A stretch of 64,000 bases of DNA from Halomonas sp. M4R1S46 (GTDB lineage Bacteria; Pseudomonadota; Gammaproteobacteria; Pseudomonadales; Halomonadaceae): the NCBI RefSeq assembly GCF_025725685.1, contig NZ_CP107008.1, positions 1,860,001-1,924,000 on the forward strand. The letters run 5' to 3'. The notes beneath the pieces are model-generated. The model searched no databases, was not told the DNA's origin, and saw only the letters and a list, made by a program, of their open reading frames with translations. Position 1 is the stretch's first letter, and every line of letters begins with the position of its first letter. The position numbers and the translations under genes are program-made. This document shows positions 24,530-32,929 of this stretch, piece after piece.

Positions 24530-26320
24530 ATGCACGAACGCGAATATGACGCCAGCTCCCAGGCGCCCCCCGCCGAGGTCGAGGAGATGGAGCTCGTCCA
24601 TCCCAGGACCTTCCTCGGCAAGTACGTCTGGAGCCAGGACGCCAAGGTCATCGCGGTCCAGTACGCGCTCACCGCCACCGCCATCGGCCTGGTGGCCCTG
24701 GTGCTGTCGCTGCTGATGCGCCTGCAACTGGGCTTTCCCAACAGTCTCTCGCTGATCGACCCGGGCAGTTACCTGCAGTACGTGACCATGCACGGCATGA
24801 TCATGGTGGTCTACCTGCTCACGGCGATCTTCCTGGGTGGCTTCGGCAACTACCTGATTCCGTTGATGTGTGGCGCACGGGACATGGCCTTCCCGTACCT
24901 CAACATGCTCAGTTACTGGGTCTACCTGGCGTCGGTACTGATCCTGGTGGCCGGCTTCTTCGTGGCCGGTGGCAGTTCCGGCGCCGGCTGGACGCTGTAC
25001 CCGCCTCAATCGATCACCCCGGGCACGCCGGGGGCCGACGCCGGTATCATCCTGATGCTGGTGTCGCTGGCGGTGTTCATCATCGGCTTCACGATGGGGG
25101 GGCTGAACTATGTGGTGACCGTGCTCCAGGGGCGGGCCCGAGGCATGACCCTGATGCGCCTGCCGCTGACGGTGTGGGGGATCTTCATGGCCACGGTGAT
25201 GGCCCTGCTGGCCTTCCCGGCCCTGCTGGTGGCGGTGCTGATGATGCTCCTCGACCGGACGCTGGGCACCAGCTTCTTCATGCCGGAGATGCTGTCGATG
25301 GGGGAGGGCAGTGACCACCGCGGTGGCAGCCCGCTGCTGTTCCAGCACCTGTTCTGGTTCTTCGGTCATCCCGAGGTCTACATCGTGGCCCTGCCGGCCT
25401 TCGGCATCGTCTCGGACCTGATCGCCGTCCATGCCCGCAAGAACATCTTCGGCTACCGCATGATGGTCTGGGCCATCATCATCATCGGCGCGCTGAGCTT
25501 CGTGGTCTGGGCGCACCATATGTACGTGAGTGGCATGAGCCCCTACTTCGGCTTCCTGTTCGCGACCACGACGCTGGTGATCGCCGTGCCCACGGCGATC
25601 AAGGTCTACAACTGGGTGCTGACCCTGTGGCGGGGCAACATCCATCTCACCCTGCCCATGCTGTTCGCCATCGGTTTCCTGTTCACCTTCGTCAACGGCG
25701 GCCTCAGCGGGCTGTTCCTCGGCAACGTCACCGTGGACGTGCCGCTGTCGGACACCTACTTCGTGGTCGGCCACTTCCACATGGTGATGGCGGTGGCGCC
25801 GGTCCTGGTGATCTTCGGTGCCATCTACCACTGGTATCCCAAGGTGACCGGCCGTCTTCTCGACACGACGCTCGGCAAGATCCACTTCTGGGTGACCTTC
25901 CTGGGGACCTACGCCATCTACTACCCCATGCATTTCATCGGTCTCCAGGGCGTGCCGCGCCGTTACTATGCCTACGGCGAGACCGCCTTCATCACCGACT
26001 CGGTCCAGAGCCTGAACGCCTTCATCTCCATCGCGGCCTTCGTGGTGGCCCTGGCCCAACTGCTGTTCCTGTACAACCTGGCCTGGAGCTACTTCCGGGG
26101 GCGCGAGGCGGGCCCCAATCCCTGGCGGGCCACCACCCTCGAGTGGCAGACCCCGCACACCCCGCCGCGCCACGGCAACTTCGGCGAGGAGCTGCCGGTG
26201 GTCTATCGCTGGCCCTATGACTACAGCGTCCCCGGCGTGAAGGCCGACTTCATTCCGCAGAACGTGCCACCCGAGGCCGTGGAGCGTGAAGCACCCGGGG
26301 GACGGGGAGGCGGGTCATGA
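24530..26320 (+). CDS. Cytochrome c oxidase subunit I (first oxidase)
   Basis: 596 residues, about 12-13 transmembrane helices. It reduces oxygen at the haem a3-CuB centre and pumps protons. Haem and copper ligands are visible: MHGMIM (haem a), FFGHPEVYI with the CuB histidine and cross-linked tyrosine, WAHHMY (CuB), and VGHFHMVMA (haem a3 and haem a). The GHPEVY motif with its glutamate marks an A1-type proton pathway. It starts 3 bp after subunit II and overlaps the next gene by 4 bp. Confidence 0.95.
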   Translation: MHEREYDASSQAPPAEVEEMELVHPRTFLGKYVWSQDAKVIAVQYALTATAIGLVALVLSLLMRLQLGFPNSLSLIDPGSYLQYVTMHGMIMVVYLLTAIFLGGFGNYLIPLMCGARDMAFPYLNMLSYWVYLASVLILVAGFFVAGGSSGAGWTLYPPQSITPGTPGADAGIILMLVSLAVFIIGFTMGGLNYVVTVLQGRARGMTLMRLPLTVWGIFMATVMALLAFPALLVAVLMMLLDRTLGTSFFMPEMLSMGEGSDHRGGSPLLFQHLFWFFGHPEVYIVALPAFGIVSDLIAVHARKNIFGYRMMVWAIIIIGALSFVVWAHHMYVSGMSPYFGFLFATTTLVIAVPTAIKVYNWVLTLWRGNIHLTLPMLFAIGFLFTFVNGGLSGLFLGNVTVDVPLSDTYFVVGHFHMVMAVAPVLVIFGAIYHWYPKVTGRLLDTTLGKIHFWVTFLGTYAIYYPMHFIGLQGVPRRYYAYGETAFITDSVQSLNAFISIAAFVVALAQLLFLYNLAWSYFRGREAGPNPWRATTLEWQTPHTPPRHGNFGEELPVVYRWPYDYSVPGVKADFIPQNVPPEAVEREAPGGRGGGS

Positions 26321-26976
26321 CCCTCACCCTGGTGCTGATGGCGGTATTAATGGGGGGCATCGCCCTCTGGCTGTTCCGCCAGTCCCTGCATGTGCAGCCC
26401 TGGGTGGCCGAGTCGGGGCCCGGGCGCAGCGTGCCGGCCCCCATGACCGCGCCACGCACCGGCCTGGGGGTGTTCCTGGCGGTGGTGACCTCGGTGTTCT
26501 CGTTGACGATCAGCGCCTACCTGATGCGACGGGAGATGGGCGCCGACTGGCGCTCCCTGACGATGCCGGGAGTGATATGGGTCAACAGCGCCCTGCTGGT
26601 GCTGGCCAGCCTGGCCCTGCAACTCGCCTGGCGGGCCGCCGGACACGGGCAGGAGGGACGGCTGTGGCGGGCCCTGCTGGCGGGAGGCGGGCTGACGCTC
26701 GCCTTCGTGGCCGGCCAGTGCGTCGCCTGGGTGCGACTCGAGGCCGCCGGCTATTACCTGGCGGCCAACCCGGCCAATGCCTTCTTCTACCTGCTGACGG
26801 TCCTGCATGCCCTGCACCTGCTGGGCGGCCTGGTCGCCTGGGGGCGGGTGCTGGTGCGCGCCCGGGGCGGGACGCCAGCCGTACAGCTGCGCCCCAGTGT
26901 CGAGCTTTGCGCGCTCTATTGGCACTTCCTGTTGCTGGTCTGGGGCGTGATCCTCGGCCTGGTGCTGGCAACCTGA
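26317..26976 (+). CDS. Subunit III-like membrane protein of first oxidase
   Basis: 219 residues, about 6-7 hydrophobic segments. The C-terminal part (FFYLLTVLHALHLLGGLV, ELCALYWHFLLLVWGVI) follows the cytochrome oxidase subunit III pattern with histidines placed as in COX3, but the first part is diverged. It overlaps subunit I by ATGA and precedes a second, more typical subunit III gene, so this operon encodes two COX3-like proteins. Confidence 0.8.
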   Translation: MTLTLVLMAVLMGGIALWLFRQSLHVQPWVAESGPGRSVPAPMTAPRTGLGVFLAVVTSVFSLTISAYLMRREMGADWRSLTMPGVIWVNSALLVLASLALQLAWRAAGHGQEGRLWRALLAGGGLTLAFVAGQCVAWVRLEAAGYYLAANPANAFFYLLTVLHALHLLGGLVAWGRVLVRARGGTPAVQLRPSVELCALYWHFLLLVWGVILGLVLAT

Positions 26977-26991
26977 GGGGAGGACGACACC

Positions 26992-27702
26992 ATGGCGGAG
27001 ACGACGCCTCGAGGCCCGACCCTGGAGCCCGGCCTGCGAGGGCTGGTCACGGACCTGGCCTCCGATCAGCGTGCCTTCAAGAACGTGCCATGGAGCAAGG
27101 CGATGATGTGGCTGTTTCTGCTCAGCGACATCTTCATCTTCGCCTGCTTCCTGGTCGGTTACATGCAGGTGCGGATCACCACGACGGCGTCCTGGCCGAA
27201 TGCAAGCGAAGTCTTCGCGCTCGAGCTCGGCGGGCAGCACGTGCCGCTGCTGCTGATCGCGATCATGACCTTCATCCTGATCAGCAGCAGCGGGACCATG
27301 GCCCTGGCCGTCAAGTTCGGCTATGAACAGAGGCGTCTGGCCACCGGCGTGCTGCTGATCCTGACGGCGCTGCTCGGGGCCTCCTTCGTCGGCATGCAGG
27401 CCTTCGAGTGGACCAAGCTGATCGGCGAGGGGGTCCGGCCCTGGTCCAACCCCTGGGGGGCGGAGCAGTTCGGTGCCGCCTTCTTCCTGATCACCGGCTT
27501 TCATGGCACCCATGTCAGCATCGGGGTGCTCTTCCTGATCATCATGGCGGTGAAGGTGATGCGCGGCTCCCTGGCGGCGGGCCGCCCCGGCTTCCTGACC
27601 CGCCGCCGGGGACGTTACGAGATGGTCGAGACGCTGGGCCTGTACTGGCATTTCGTCGACCTGGTTTGGGTGTTCATCTTCGCGTTCTTCTACCTCTGGT
27701 AG
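26992..27702 (+). CDS. Cytochrome c oxidase subunit III (first oxidase)
   Basis: 236 residues. WSKAMMWLFLLSDIFIFACF near the N-terminus, FLITGFHGTHVSIGVLFLI and ETLGLYWHFVDLVWVFIFAFFYLW at the end are standard COX3 landmarks. Subunit III stabilises the catalytic core and helps proton uptake. GGGGAGG precedes the ATG. Confidence 0.92.
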   Translation: MAETTPRGPTLEPGLRGLVTDLASDQRAFKNVPWSKAMMWLFLLSDIFIFACFLVGYMQVRITTTASWPNASEVFALELGGQHVPLLLIAIMTFILISSSGTMALAVKFGYEQRRLATGVLLILTALLGASFVGMQAFEWTKLIGEGVRPWSNPWGAEQFGAAFFLITGFHGTHVSIGVLFLIIMAVKVMRGSLAAGRPGFLTRRRGRYEMVETLGLYWHFVDLVWVFIFAFFYLW

Positions 27703-27722
27703 GCGGCGCGGGGGAGGCAGAC

Positions 27723-28040
27723 ATGGCGCATGGCGAGACACAGCAACATCCCATCGGGATCTATCTCTGGGTCTGGTTCCTGCTGTTCGTGCTCAGCGTG
27801 GGCTCCTATCTGGTGGACGTCATCGGCCTGGAGGGGTACCTGCGCTGGACCCTGATCATCCTGTTCATGCTGTTGAAGGCCGGTCTGATCCTCGCGGTCT
27901 TCATGCACATGGTATGGGAGCGTCTGGCGATCATCTGCGTCGTGCTGGTGCCGCCAGGCGTGCTGTTGTTCCTGACATTGCTGATGGCCATCGAGGGCAA
28001 CCACGTCCTGCTGAGTCGGCTGGCATATCTCGGCCCGTGA
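27723..28040 (+). CDS. Cytochrome c oxidase subunit IV-type small membrane protein
   Basis: 105 residues with three hydrophobic helices (about 13-33, 42-64, 70-92) and FMHMVWER between the last two. It matches the bacterial CoxD/subunit IV family and closes the first oxidase operon, 20 bp after subunit III. The upstream frame extends far into the subunit III gene but only ATG 27723 makes sense. Confidence 0.85.
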   Translation: MAHGETQQHPIGIYLWVWFLLFVLSVGSYLVDVIGLEGYLRWTLIILFMLLKAGLILAVFMHMVWERLAIICVVLVPPGVLLFLTLLMAIEGNHVLLSRLAYLGP

Positions 28041-28043
28041 GCC

Positions 28044-28241
28044 CTACTCGGGGATCTCGCCGGGCACCCGGTAGCGCACGCCCTCGGCTTGCTGCTCCTC
28101 GCGCGTCCTGGTCTCGTCCTCGGCGGGAATGCCCCACACCGTCTCGCGACTGCCGTCGGGCCAGGTGTAGGTGGTGCAGCCGCCGGTGGCCGCGATCAGC
28201 AGCAGCGTTGCCAGCAGGAGGGCGCGATGGATTCGGGGCAT
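28044..28241 (-). CDS. Small putative lipoprotein
   Basis: 65 residues. A basic N-terminus, a hydrophobic run and a cysteine in ATGGC, followed by TTYTWPDGS and a charged tail. The lipobox is not ideal at -3. ATG 28241 has GGAG seven bases upstream; the longer frame has no support. It is convergent with the oxidase operon, 3 bp from its end. Function unknown. Confidence 0.65.
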   Translation of the reverse strand: MPRIHRALLLATLLLIAATGGCTTYTWPDGSRETVWGIPAEDETRTREEQQAEGVRYRVPGEIPE

Positions 28242-28357
28242 GCCATGTCTCCGGGCGAGGCGTGAGTGTCGATGGCGGTGCCTGGGGCGCCGGCCATATG
28301 CCGTCGTCGGCCGACCGGGATCGCCGGTCGGCCGCCAAGGGGCATTGCCGTGCAGTA

Positions 28358-28606
28358 TCACACGTGTTCGGGATCGTGTGTCCAGACCTTCACGCCGTCC
28401 TCCTCGCCGGGCACCACCACCGAGAACTCGCCCGGCCCGAGCAGGGTGACCTCATGGCCGTCCCGGGTCTTGAAGGCGGGCAGGCCCCGATGGATCGCGC
28501 CGCCATGCGGCGGGCTGTCGATTTCCTTGATGTCGTTGTACTGATCGATGACGTACTCGTTGCCGTGTTCGTCGAAGGCGATGATGGTCTTCTCGTAGTG
28601 CCGCAC
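28358..28606 (-). CDS. Small hypothetical protein, GTG start
   Basis: 82 residues, acidic and soluble, starting VRHYEKTIIAFDEHGNEYVI. GTG 28606 has GGGAGG eight bases upstream, a better start than the far upstream ATG in the longer frame. It contains HEVTLLGPGEFSVV, resembling a small beta-barrel. I do not recognise a named family. Confidence 0.6.
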   Translation of the reverse strand: MRHYEKTIIAFDEHGNEYVIDQYNDIKEIDSPPHGGAIHRGLPAFKTRDGHEVTLLGPGEFSVVVPGEEDGVKVWTHDPEHV

Positions 28607-28731
28607 CGGAGTGACCTCCCGTCGAGGGTTTGTCGTCAGTATCGCAATGGCTCCGCCGAAAGGCGAATGGTGCCGGCCAAGTGCGAGCGGCAGCGTGTGA
28701 CATTGAAACATACGTTTGACTGGAGTCGACC

Positions 28732-28839
28732 ATGACCGCACAACAGCCCGCTCTCATCCAGGACGTCCTCGAGCACTGGACGTCCCGCGCCACCGCCCAG
28801 CGTGAGGCGTACGACGCCATCGCCGCCTATCTCGGCTGA
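28732..28839 (+). CDS. Very small protein, 35 residues
   Basis: ATG 28732 with GGAG seven bases upstream, then 35 codons (MTAQQPALIQDVLEHWTSRA and onward) to TGA. Predicted helical and soluble. It is followed by a strong hairpin at 28861-28896, giving it a complete transcription-unit look. It is shorter than most gene finders accept. No family recognised. Confidence 0.45.
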   Translation: MTAQQPALIQDVLEHWTSRATAQREAYDAIAAYLG

Positions 28840-28860
28840 TGTCCTCGCCCATCGCGACGG

Positions 28861-28896
28861 ACGAGACCGGCAGCCCCTTGTGGCTCCCGGTCTCGT
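28861..28896. terminator. strong hairpin
   Basis: ACGAGACCGG and CCGGTCTCGT form a perfect 10-bp stem, with an inner AGCC/GGCT pairing. It lies 22 bp after the 35-codon frame. No T-run follows. Confidence 0.55.
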
Positions 28897-29019
28897 AGGG
28901 CAGGGCGTGACTCTCTGTCCTGTGCCAGCCACACCGGCGGGTTATACCGAGTATTTCCTAATGGACTCCGGGCCATGACTTGCTAGGATGCAGGATTCGA
29001 GTCATTGCTGGAGAACATG

Positions 29020-29187
29020 ATGCGTTCGACGTTCCTGTTGCTGAGTGTCGCTCTCGTGGTGGGGCTGGCGGGGTGCAGCTACGATCCCGCGCGGGTTTCC
29101 ACCGAACCCCTGGTCATCTTCGATGACGATGGGCACGGCGGCGGCGATTTCTGTCCGCCGGGACAGGCCAAGAAGGGGAATTGCTGA
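29020..29187 (+). CDS. Small lipoprotein with C-terminal CPPGQAKKGNC
   Basis: 55 residues. Signal MRSTFLLLSVALVVGLAGC with a clean lipobox LAGC, then an acidic/histidine-glycine stretch DDDGHGGGDFCPPGQAKKGNC. The CPPGQAKK motif occurs in several small secreted or periplasmic proteins of unknown role. ATG 29020 is preferred over 29017 because GGAG is then six bases upstream. Confidence 0.65.
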   Translation: MRSTFLLLSVALVVGLAGCSYDPARVSTEPLVIFDDDGHGGGDFCPPGQAKKGNC

Positions 29188-29400
29188 CCCCCCTCGCGGG
29201 TGATGTCCCGGGCCGGCGTTCTCCTGCCGACCCGGGGCCATGCCTCGACGCAAGACCCTGGCGAGGGGCCTGAGGCCTGTCCTGTCGACGGACCCGCCGT
29301 GCCGATCGACGTCATCGGCCGGCCTCGAGGTTCTCCCCCATAGCGGCTCTCGGCCCGCCGGCATCATCCCGCCTCGATCGACTCATCTCAGGAAGAGATC

Positions 29401-30144
29401 ATGTTGCCCGACTACACCTGGATCGCCTGGACGCTGATCCTGCTCTCCACCTATCTGACCGGCGTCTCCAAGGGTGGCTTCGCCGGAGGCTTCGGAAGCC
29501 TCTCCGTGCCGATCATGGCGCTGGCGATCGGTCCCATCGAGGCCGCCGGCCTGCTCCTGCCCCTGCTGCTGGTCATGGACGCCTTCACGGTCAAGGCGTG
29601 GTGGGGGCGACAGGACGGGGCCGAACTCCGGCGGATGACGCCGGGCCTGGCGCTCGGCGTCGTGATCGGCACCCTGCTGATCGGCCGCCTGGACGAGAAT
29701 GGCGTGCGCCTGCTGCTCGGCGTGGTCTCCCTGCTGTTTGCCTTCTACATGGTGATGCGGCCGGCCGCCGGCCGGCCCATCGCGCCGTTCTGGGCCCTGC
29801 CGGCGGGGGTCGGCTGCGGCTTCACCAGCTTCCTGGCCCATGCCGGGGCACCGCCGGCCAACCTCTACCTGATTCCCCGCCGCTTGCCCAAGGAAACCTT
29901 CATCGCCACCAGCGCGATCCTGTTCGCGACGGTCAACCTGATGAAGCTGGGGCCCTATATCTGGCTCGGCGAGATCAACCTGACCAGCCTATGGGCCTCC
30001 GCACTGCTGGTGCCGGTGGCCTGGCTGGGGGTGAGAAGCGGGCTGTGGCTGCAGCATCGCGTCAGCGAGGTGCTGTTCTATCGGCTGGTGATCCTGGCCA
30101 TGGCCATCGTCGGCGTGCAGTTGATGCTCAAGGCGCTGGTCTGA
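29401..30144 (+). CDS. TauE/SafE family membrane permease
   Basis: 247 residues, about 8 transmembrane helices. STYLTGVSKGGFAGGFGSLSVP near the N-terminus and GFTSFLAHAGAPPANLYLIP in the second half are the two repeated TauE signatures. Family members export sulfite, sulfoacetate or related organic anions. There is no sulfur-metabolism neighbour to fix the substrate. The ATG follows AGGAAGAGATC. The gap of 213 bp upstream has nothing I can name. Confidence 0.88.
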   Translation: MLPDYTWIAWTLILLSTYLTGVSKGGFAGGFGSLSVPIMALAIGPIEAAGLLLPLLLVMDAFTVKAWWGRQDGAELRRMTPGLALGVVIGTLLIGRLDENGVRLLLGVVSLLFAFYMVMRPAAGRPIAPFWALPAGVGCGFTSFLAHAGAPPANLYLIPRRLPKETFIATSAILFATVNLMKLGPYIWLGEINLTSLWASALLVPVAWLGVRSGLWLQHRVSEVLFYRLVILAMAIVGVQLMLKALV

Positions 30145-30261
30145 GGACACGATGCTATCCGGCGCCTGAATATCACGGTCTTCCCGGCCGATGGCCGGGA
30201 GCCGAACCACGAAGTGATATCGAGTCGCCCAGAGCCGGCACGATCGGGCCAAGATGAGGCC

Positions 30262-30302
30262 GACCGCTACGGGGGCGCCTGCGCTTCAAGTACCTGTTCT
30301 AA
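30262..30302 (+). pseudogene. possible 3' remnant of an outer-membrane porin
   Basis: The stretch ends LRFKYLF-TAA, a classic porin C-terminus (alternating aromatic residues, terminal Phe), preceded out of frame by a DRYG-like run, and is followed 29 bp later by an intact intrinsic terminator. The upstream part is frameshifted or gone. This could be coincidence in a GC-rich gap. Confidence 0.25.
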
Positions 30303-30331
30303 CGGCGATTGCTTGCGATAGATCCGGCTTT

Positions 30332-30354
30332 GCCCCGCCTCGGCGGGGCTTTTG
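30332..30354 (+). terminator. intrinsic terminator
   Basis: GCCCCGCC, loop TC, GGCGGGGC followed by TTTT. No complete gene lies immediately upstream; it may belong to the decayed porin-like end. Confidence 0.7.
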
Positions 30355-30423
30355 CATTCAAGGGAGCTCTTGGAGAGGGGGCATGCCCCGTGCGGTCGAT
30401 GGTCAGTCGGGTGGCGTGTGGAA

Positions 30424-30561
30424 TCAAGGCCACCAGGGATCCACGGCATCGGTGTAGCCATCGTTCCCCATCGGGGTGTACATGTCGCTGCTCCCCTGGC
30501 TGGCGCAACCGCCCAGCATCAGGGCCATCAGCAAGGCGATGGCCAAGGGCTTGATGTTCAT
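30424..30561 (-). CDS. Tiny lipoprotein, 45 residues
   Basis: Minus-strand frame starting MNIKPLAIALLMALMLGGC, a complete signal with lipobox LGGC, then a 26-residue tail ending DPWWP. TGAGGTGACAC precedes the ATG (the GAGGTGA core is a good ribosome site). Signal, lipobox and ribosome site together make this real despite its length. Function unknown. Confidence 0.6.
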   Translation of the reverse strand: MNIKPLAIALLMALMLGGCASQGSSDMYTPMGNDGYTDAVDPWWP

Positions 30562-31170
30562 GTGTCACCTCACACCAAAAGGCTGATTGGTCCTGTGATG
30601 GCGGTCGTCAGACGGGCCGTCTGTCATGCGCGGATGGCGTGGCGGCGTGTGGCGAACGTCTCCTGCCTCGCTGGGGGCGCTTCGTTTGCTGGTCGGCATG
30701 TTGCACTGCCACTTACAGTCTAGTCCTGTGGTGGCAGTATGCCGTGGGTAATGGCCCGATATGTCGGTCGAGATACCGCGCCTGGGGCGGGGCGGTTGTC
30801 TCGCGCGAGCGACGGTCACCGTCTTCCCAATGGTAGCGCGACCCATGCCAGCGACGGAGGCAGTGCGACTCGCCGACATGGAGCCGGCCATCAGGCGGTG
30901 TCGATAAGTCAAACGCTCGCTTCAACGCTTGCGACGGGCATGGGCTGCTACATTGATTGTGCAGTGCAATAACGGGCGTGATGGCCGTCTCCCACGGTCG
31001 TTGCCACCACGGAGGGTGTGAGCACTGTGGTTTGATGATTCACGGATGGGCACTCGGCCAGGGACGGCCAACACCCAAATCAGAGCGGGAGAGGCATGCC
31101 GTTCCAGTCGCTTCCGCCATGTGGTGCTCCGGTACCGGAGTTCGTCCTGCCGATCCATCCAATGCCACCG
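30562..31170. other. 609-bp stretch with no gene I can support
   Basis: Several short frames exist on both strands but none has a ribosome site plus coding-like composition. Base composition is more even than in the neighbouring genes. It may be eroded coding DNA. Confidence 0.4.
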
Positions 31171-31404
31171 TCACACCGCCTCGGCGGGATTCCAGGTGAT
31201 CAGCACCTCGCCGTTATCGAGTCTGGTGAGGTCGACATTACCGTGAGTCTCGCTCTCCTCGAGCAGACGCTCCCAGTCTGCCGGCTCGTCACCCGGCTGT
31301 GGGGAGAGGGTGATCTGGTACTGTTGCCGATGGGTCGCCGCCTCCAGCTGCTGCTGCACGCGCCGGCCGAGTTGCTCATAGGTGGTAGGGGTGTCCTGCG
31401 CCAT
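31171..31404 (-). CDS. DUF1654-like small protein
   Basis: 77 residues, soluble. TTYEQLGRRVQQQLEAATHR near the start, then DEPADWERLLEE and NVDLTRLDNGEVLITWNP, resembles the DUF1654 pattern found in pseudomonads. Start 31404 places GGGAG seven bases upstream. Role unknown; it belongs to the island of small genes here. Confidence 0.6.
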   Translation of the reverse strand: MAQDTPTTYEQLGRRVQQQLEAATHRQQYQITLSPQPGDEPADWERLLEESETHGNVDLTRLDNGEVLITWNPAEAV

Positions 31405-31621
31405 CATGCCTCTCCCTGTGGATTCTGGATGGGTATCCAGTATCGGCAGGGGGAGGAGCGGGAAATGCAAGCGAGGCGTCGGCTACCTGCTCACGGCGTC
31501 GCCGCCGCCGTCGACGTTGCAACACCCAGGCTCATGGCATGCACGGTGACATGCCCACAGGCACCACCGTAATCCGGACCCATCCAGGCTCGGATCAGGC
31601 ATACCGTGCCGCGGCGCGCTA

Positions 31622-31840
31622 TCAGCTTAGCTTTCTTGTGACCGTGCAGTGGCACACATCACCCTCAATACTATCAATGCGAACAACAACCGGGCGATCC
31701 TCAGCCGGGTCTTCAGTGAACAGAAGCCAGGTATTTGAATCGAACCCTCGCACGTACTCCTTGCCCACCTCAGGTTCCTCTACCTGGTGAGTGCCAATCT
31801 GCGTGGTCATGCCAACCTGAAGGCGGTTTATGTCTTGCAT
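31622..31840 (-). CDS. Hypothetical protein, 72 residues
   Basis: Starts MQDINRLQVGMTTQIG with AGGTGA six bases upstream. The residues (NTWLLFTEDPAEDRPVVVRI) suggest a small beta-rich fold. The surrounding DNA is less GC-rich than the window average, hinting at acquired DNA. No family recognised. The stretch from here to the tRNA terminator holds nothing else I can support. Confidence 0.5.
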   Translation of the reverse strand: MQDINRLQVGMTTQIGTHQVEEPEVGKEYVRGFDSNTWLLFTEDPAEDRPVVVRIDSIEGDVCHCTVTRKLS

Positions 31841-32216
31841 GGACTTCACCTGTACCAACGAAAATGGAATACCAGCTGCCATGGTACATGGCTCGCTGAG
31901 CAGCTCCCATTACCCTCTCCTATCCACCCAGCCTGCTATGCCCAGCATAGCACCGCGCCCCATGGGGCATGTATGGGGCAAGCCGGACGCCATTCTATGC
32001 GAATCTACGGGGTAGGGTGGTCCCTGCGGGAGGCGTGACAGGCCAGTAGTGGTGCGGGTTCCCGGCTGCTGGCGCTGGATGGATGCCCATATGCTGCCAT
32101 CATCGGCGTATGGCTCAGTAGCCCGGAGAGCTAGCGCTAGACAGTGCCAAGGGCAGCGCGCGATTACACATGGAAGCCCAACGTTTTGACATTGTATTGA
32201 TATTTTTTTGAGTGCA

Positions 32217-32257
32217 ACGAAAAACCGCCACCCGGCATGACCCGTAAGTGGCGGTTT
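32217..32257 (-). terminator. terminator downstream of tRNA-Pro
   Basis: Read on the minus strand: AAACCGCCAC, a loop of 16 nt, GTGGCGGTTT followed by more T residues. A 10-bp stem directly after the tRNA 3' end. Confidence 0.8.
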
Positions 32258-32270
32258 CTCTTGATGTTCA

Positions 32271-32347
32271 TGGTCGGAGCGACAGGATTCGAACCTGCGA
32301 CCTTTGCAACCCCATTGCAACGCGCTACCAAGCTGCGCCACGCTCCG
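32271..32347 (-). tRNA. tRNA-Pro (anticodon GGG)
   Basis: 77 nt including an encoded CCA. The acceptor stem CGGAGCG pairs with CGCTCCG. The anticodon arm is TTGCA-ATGGGGT-TGCAA, giving anticodon GGG for proline codon CCC. The T-arm contains GGTTCGAATCC. A TATAC-type -10 element lies about 50 bp upstream on the minus strand (near 32401-32406). Confidence 0.95.
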
Positions 32348-32560
32348 ACGTTCTCTTTCAGCCTCGGCCATGGTGCTGCCTGGCTCCCGAGAACGAGGCG
32401 TATACTAGCGCGTTCCGTGGCAAATGAAAAGCCCCTTTTGCGCTTTTGTTTCAATTGCTTGGCCCCGCTGTCCCGGACGCTGCCGGTGCCGCCAGGCTTT
32501 GTCACAATAAGGGCCTGAAATGGATGCCGTGAGACACGAGCCGAGCAGGGGAGGGCGACG

Positions 32561-32929
32561 ATGCCATTGATCATGGGGATGAGCATGCTGCTGGCATGCC
32601 AGATGCTTGGGGAACTGGTGGCCAGGGGGCTGGGGCTGGCGATACCGGGGCCGGTGATCGGCATGGTGATACTGTTGGTGGCCCTGATGGCGTTCGGCAA
32701 GGTGCCGGCGAGCCTGAGAGTCACGGGCGAGGGGCTGCTCCGCTATCTGACGCTGCTGTTCGTGCCGGCGGGAGTGGGGCTGATGGTCCATGGTGCCCTG
32801 ATCGGCGCCGATTTCTGGCCGATCGTGGTGACCCTGCTCGGGGCCACCGCCGTGACCCTCGCGGTGACCGGCTGGGTGCTGACGCGGCTGACACGGCTCC
32901 AGGGTCGCCGTGCCCGGAGGTCGTCATGA
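32561..32929 (+). CDS. lrgA: LrgA/CidA-family membrane protein
   Basis: 122 residues with four hydrophobic helices. CQMLGELVARGLGLAIPGPVIGM and LLFVPAGVGLMVH are typical of the LrgA/CidA holin-like family, which pairs with an LrgB partner in murein hydrolase control or pyruvate transport. It overlaps lrgB by ATGA, showing the pair is co-translated. Confidence 0.88.
   Translation: MPLIMGMSMLLACQMLGELVARGLGLAIPGPVIGMVILLVALMAFGKVPASLRVTGEGLLRYLTLLFVPAGVGLMVHGALIGADFWPIVVTLLGATAVTLAVTGWVLTRLTRLQGRRARRSS

Noticed and set aside
28044..32347. Integrated prophage or genomic island with attachment sites at tRNA-Pro
   Set aside because: No integrase, phage gene or second copy of the tRNA 3' end is visible.
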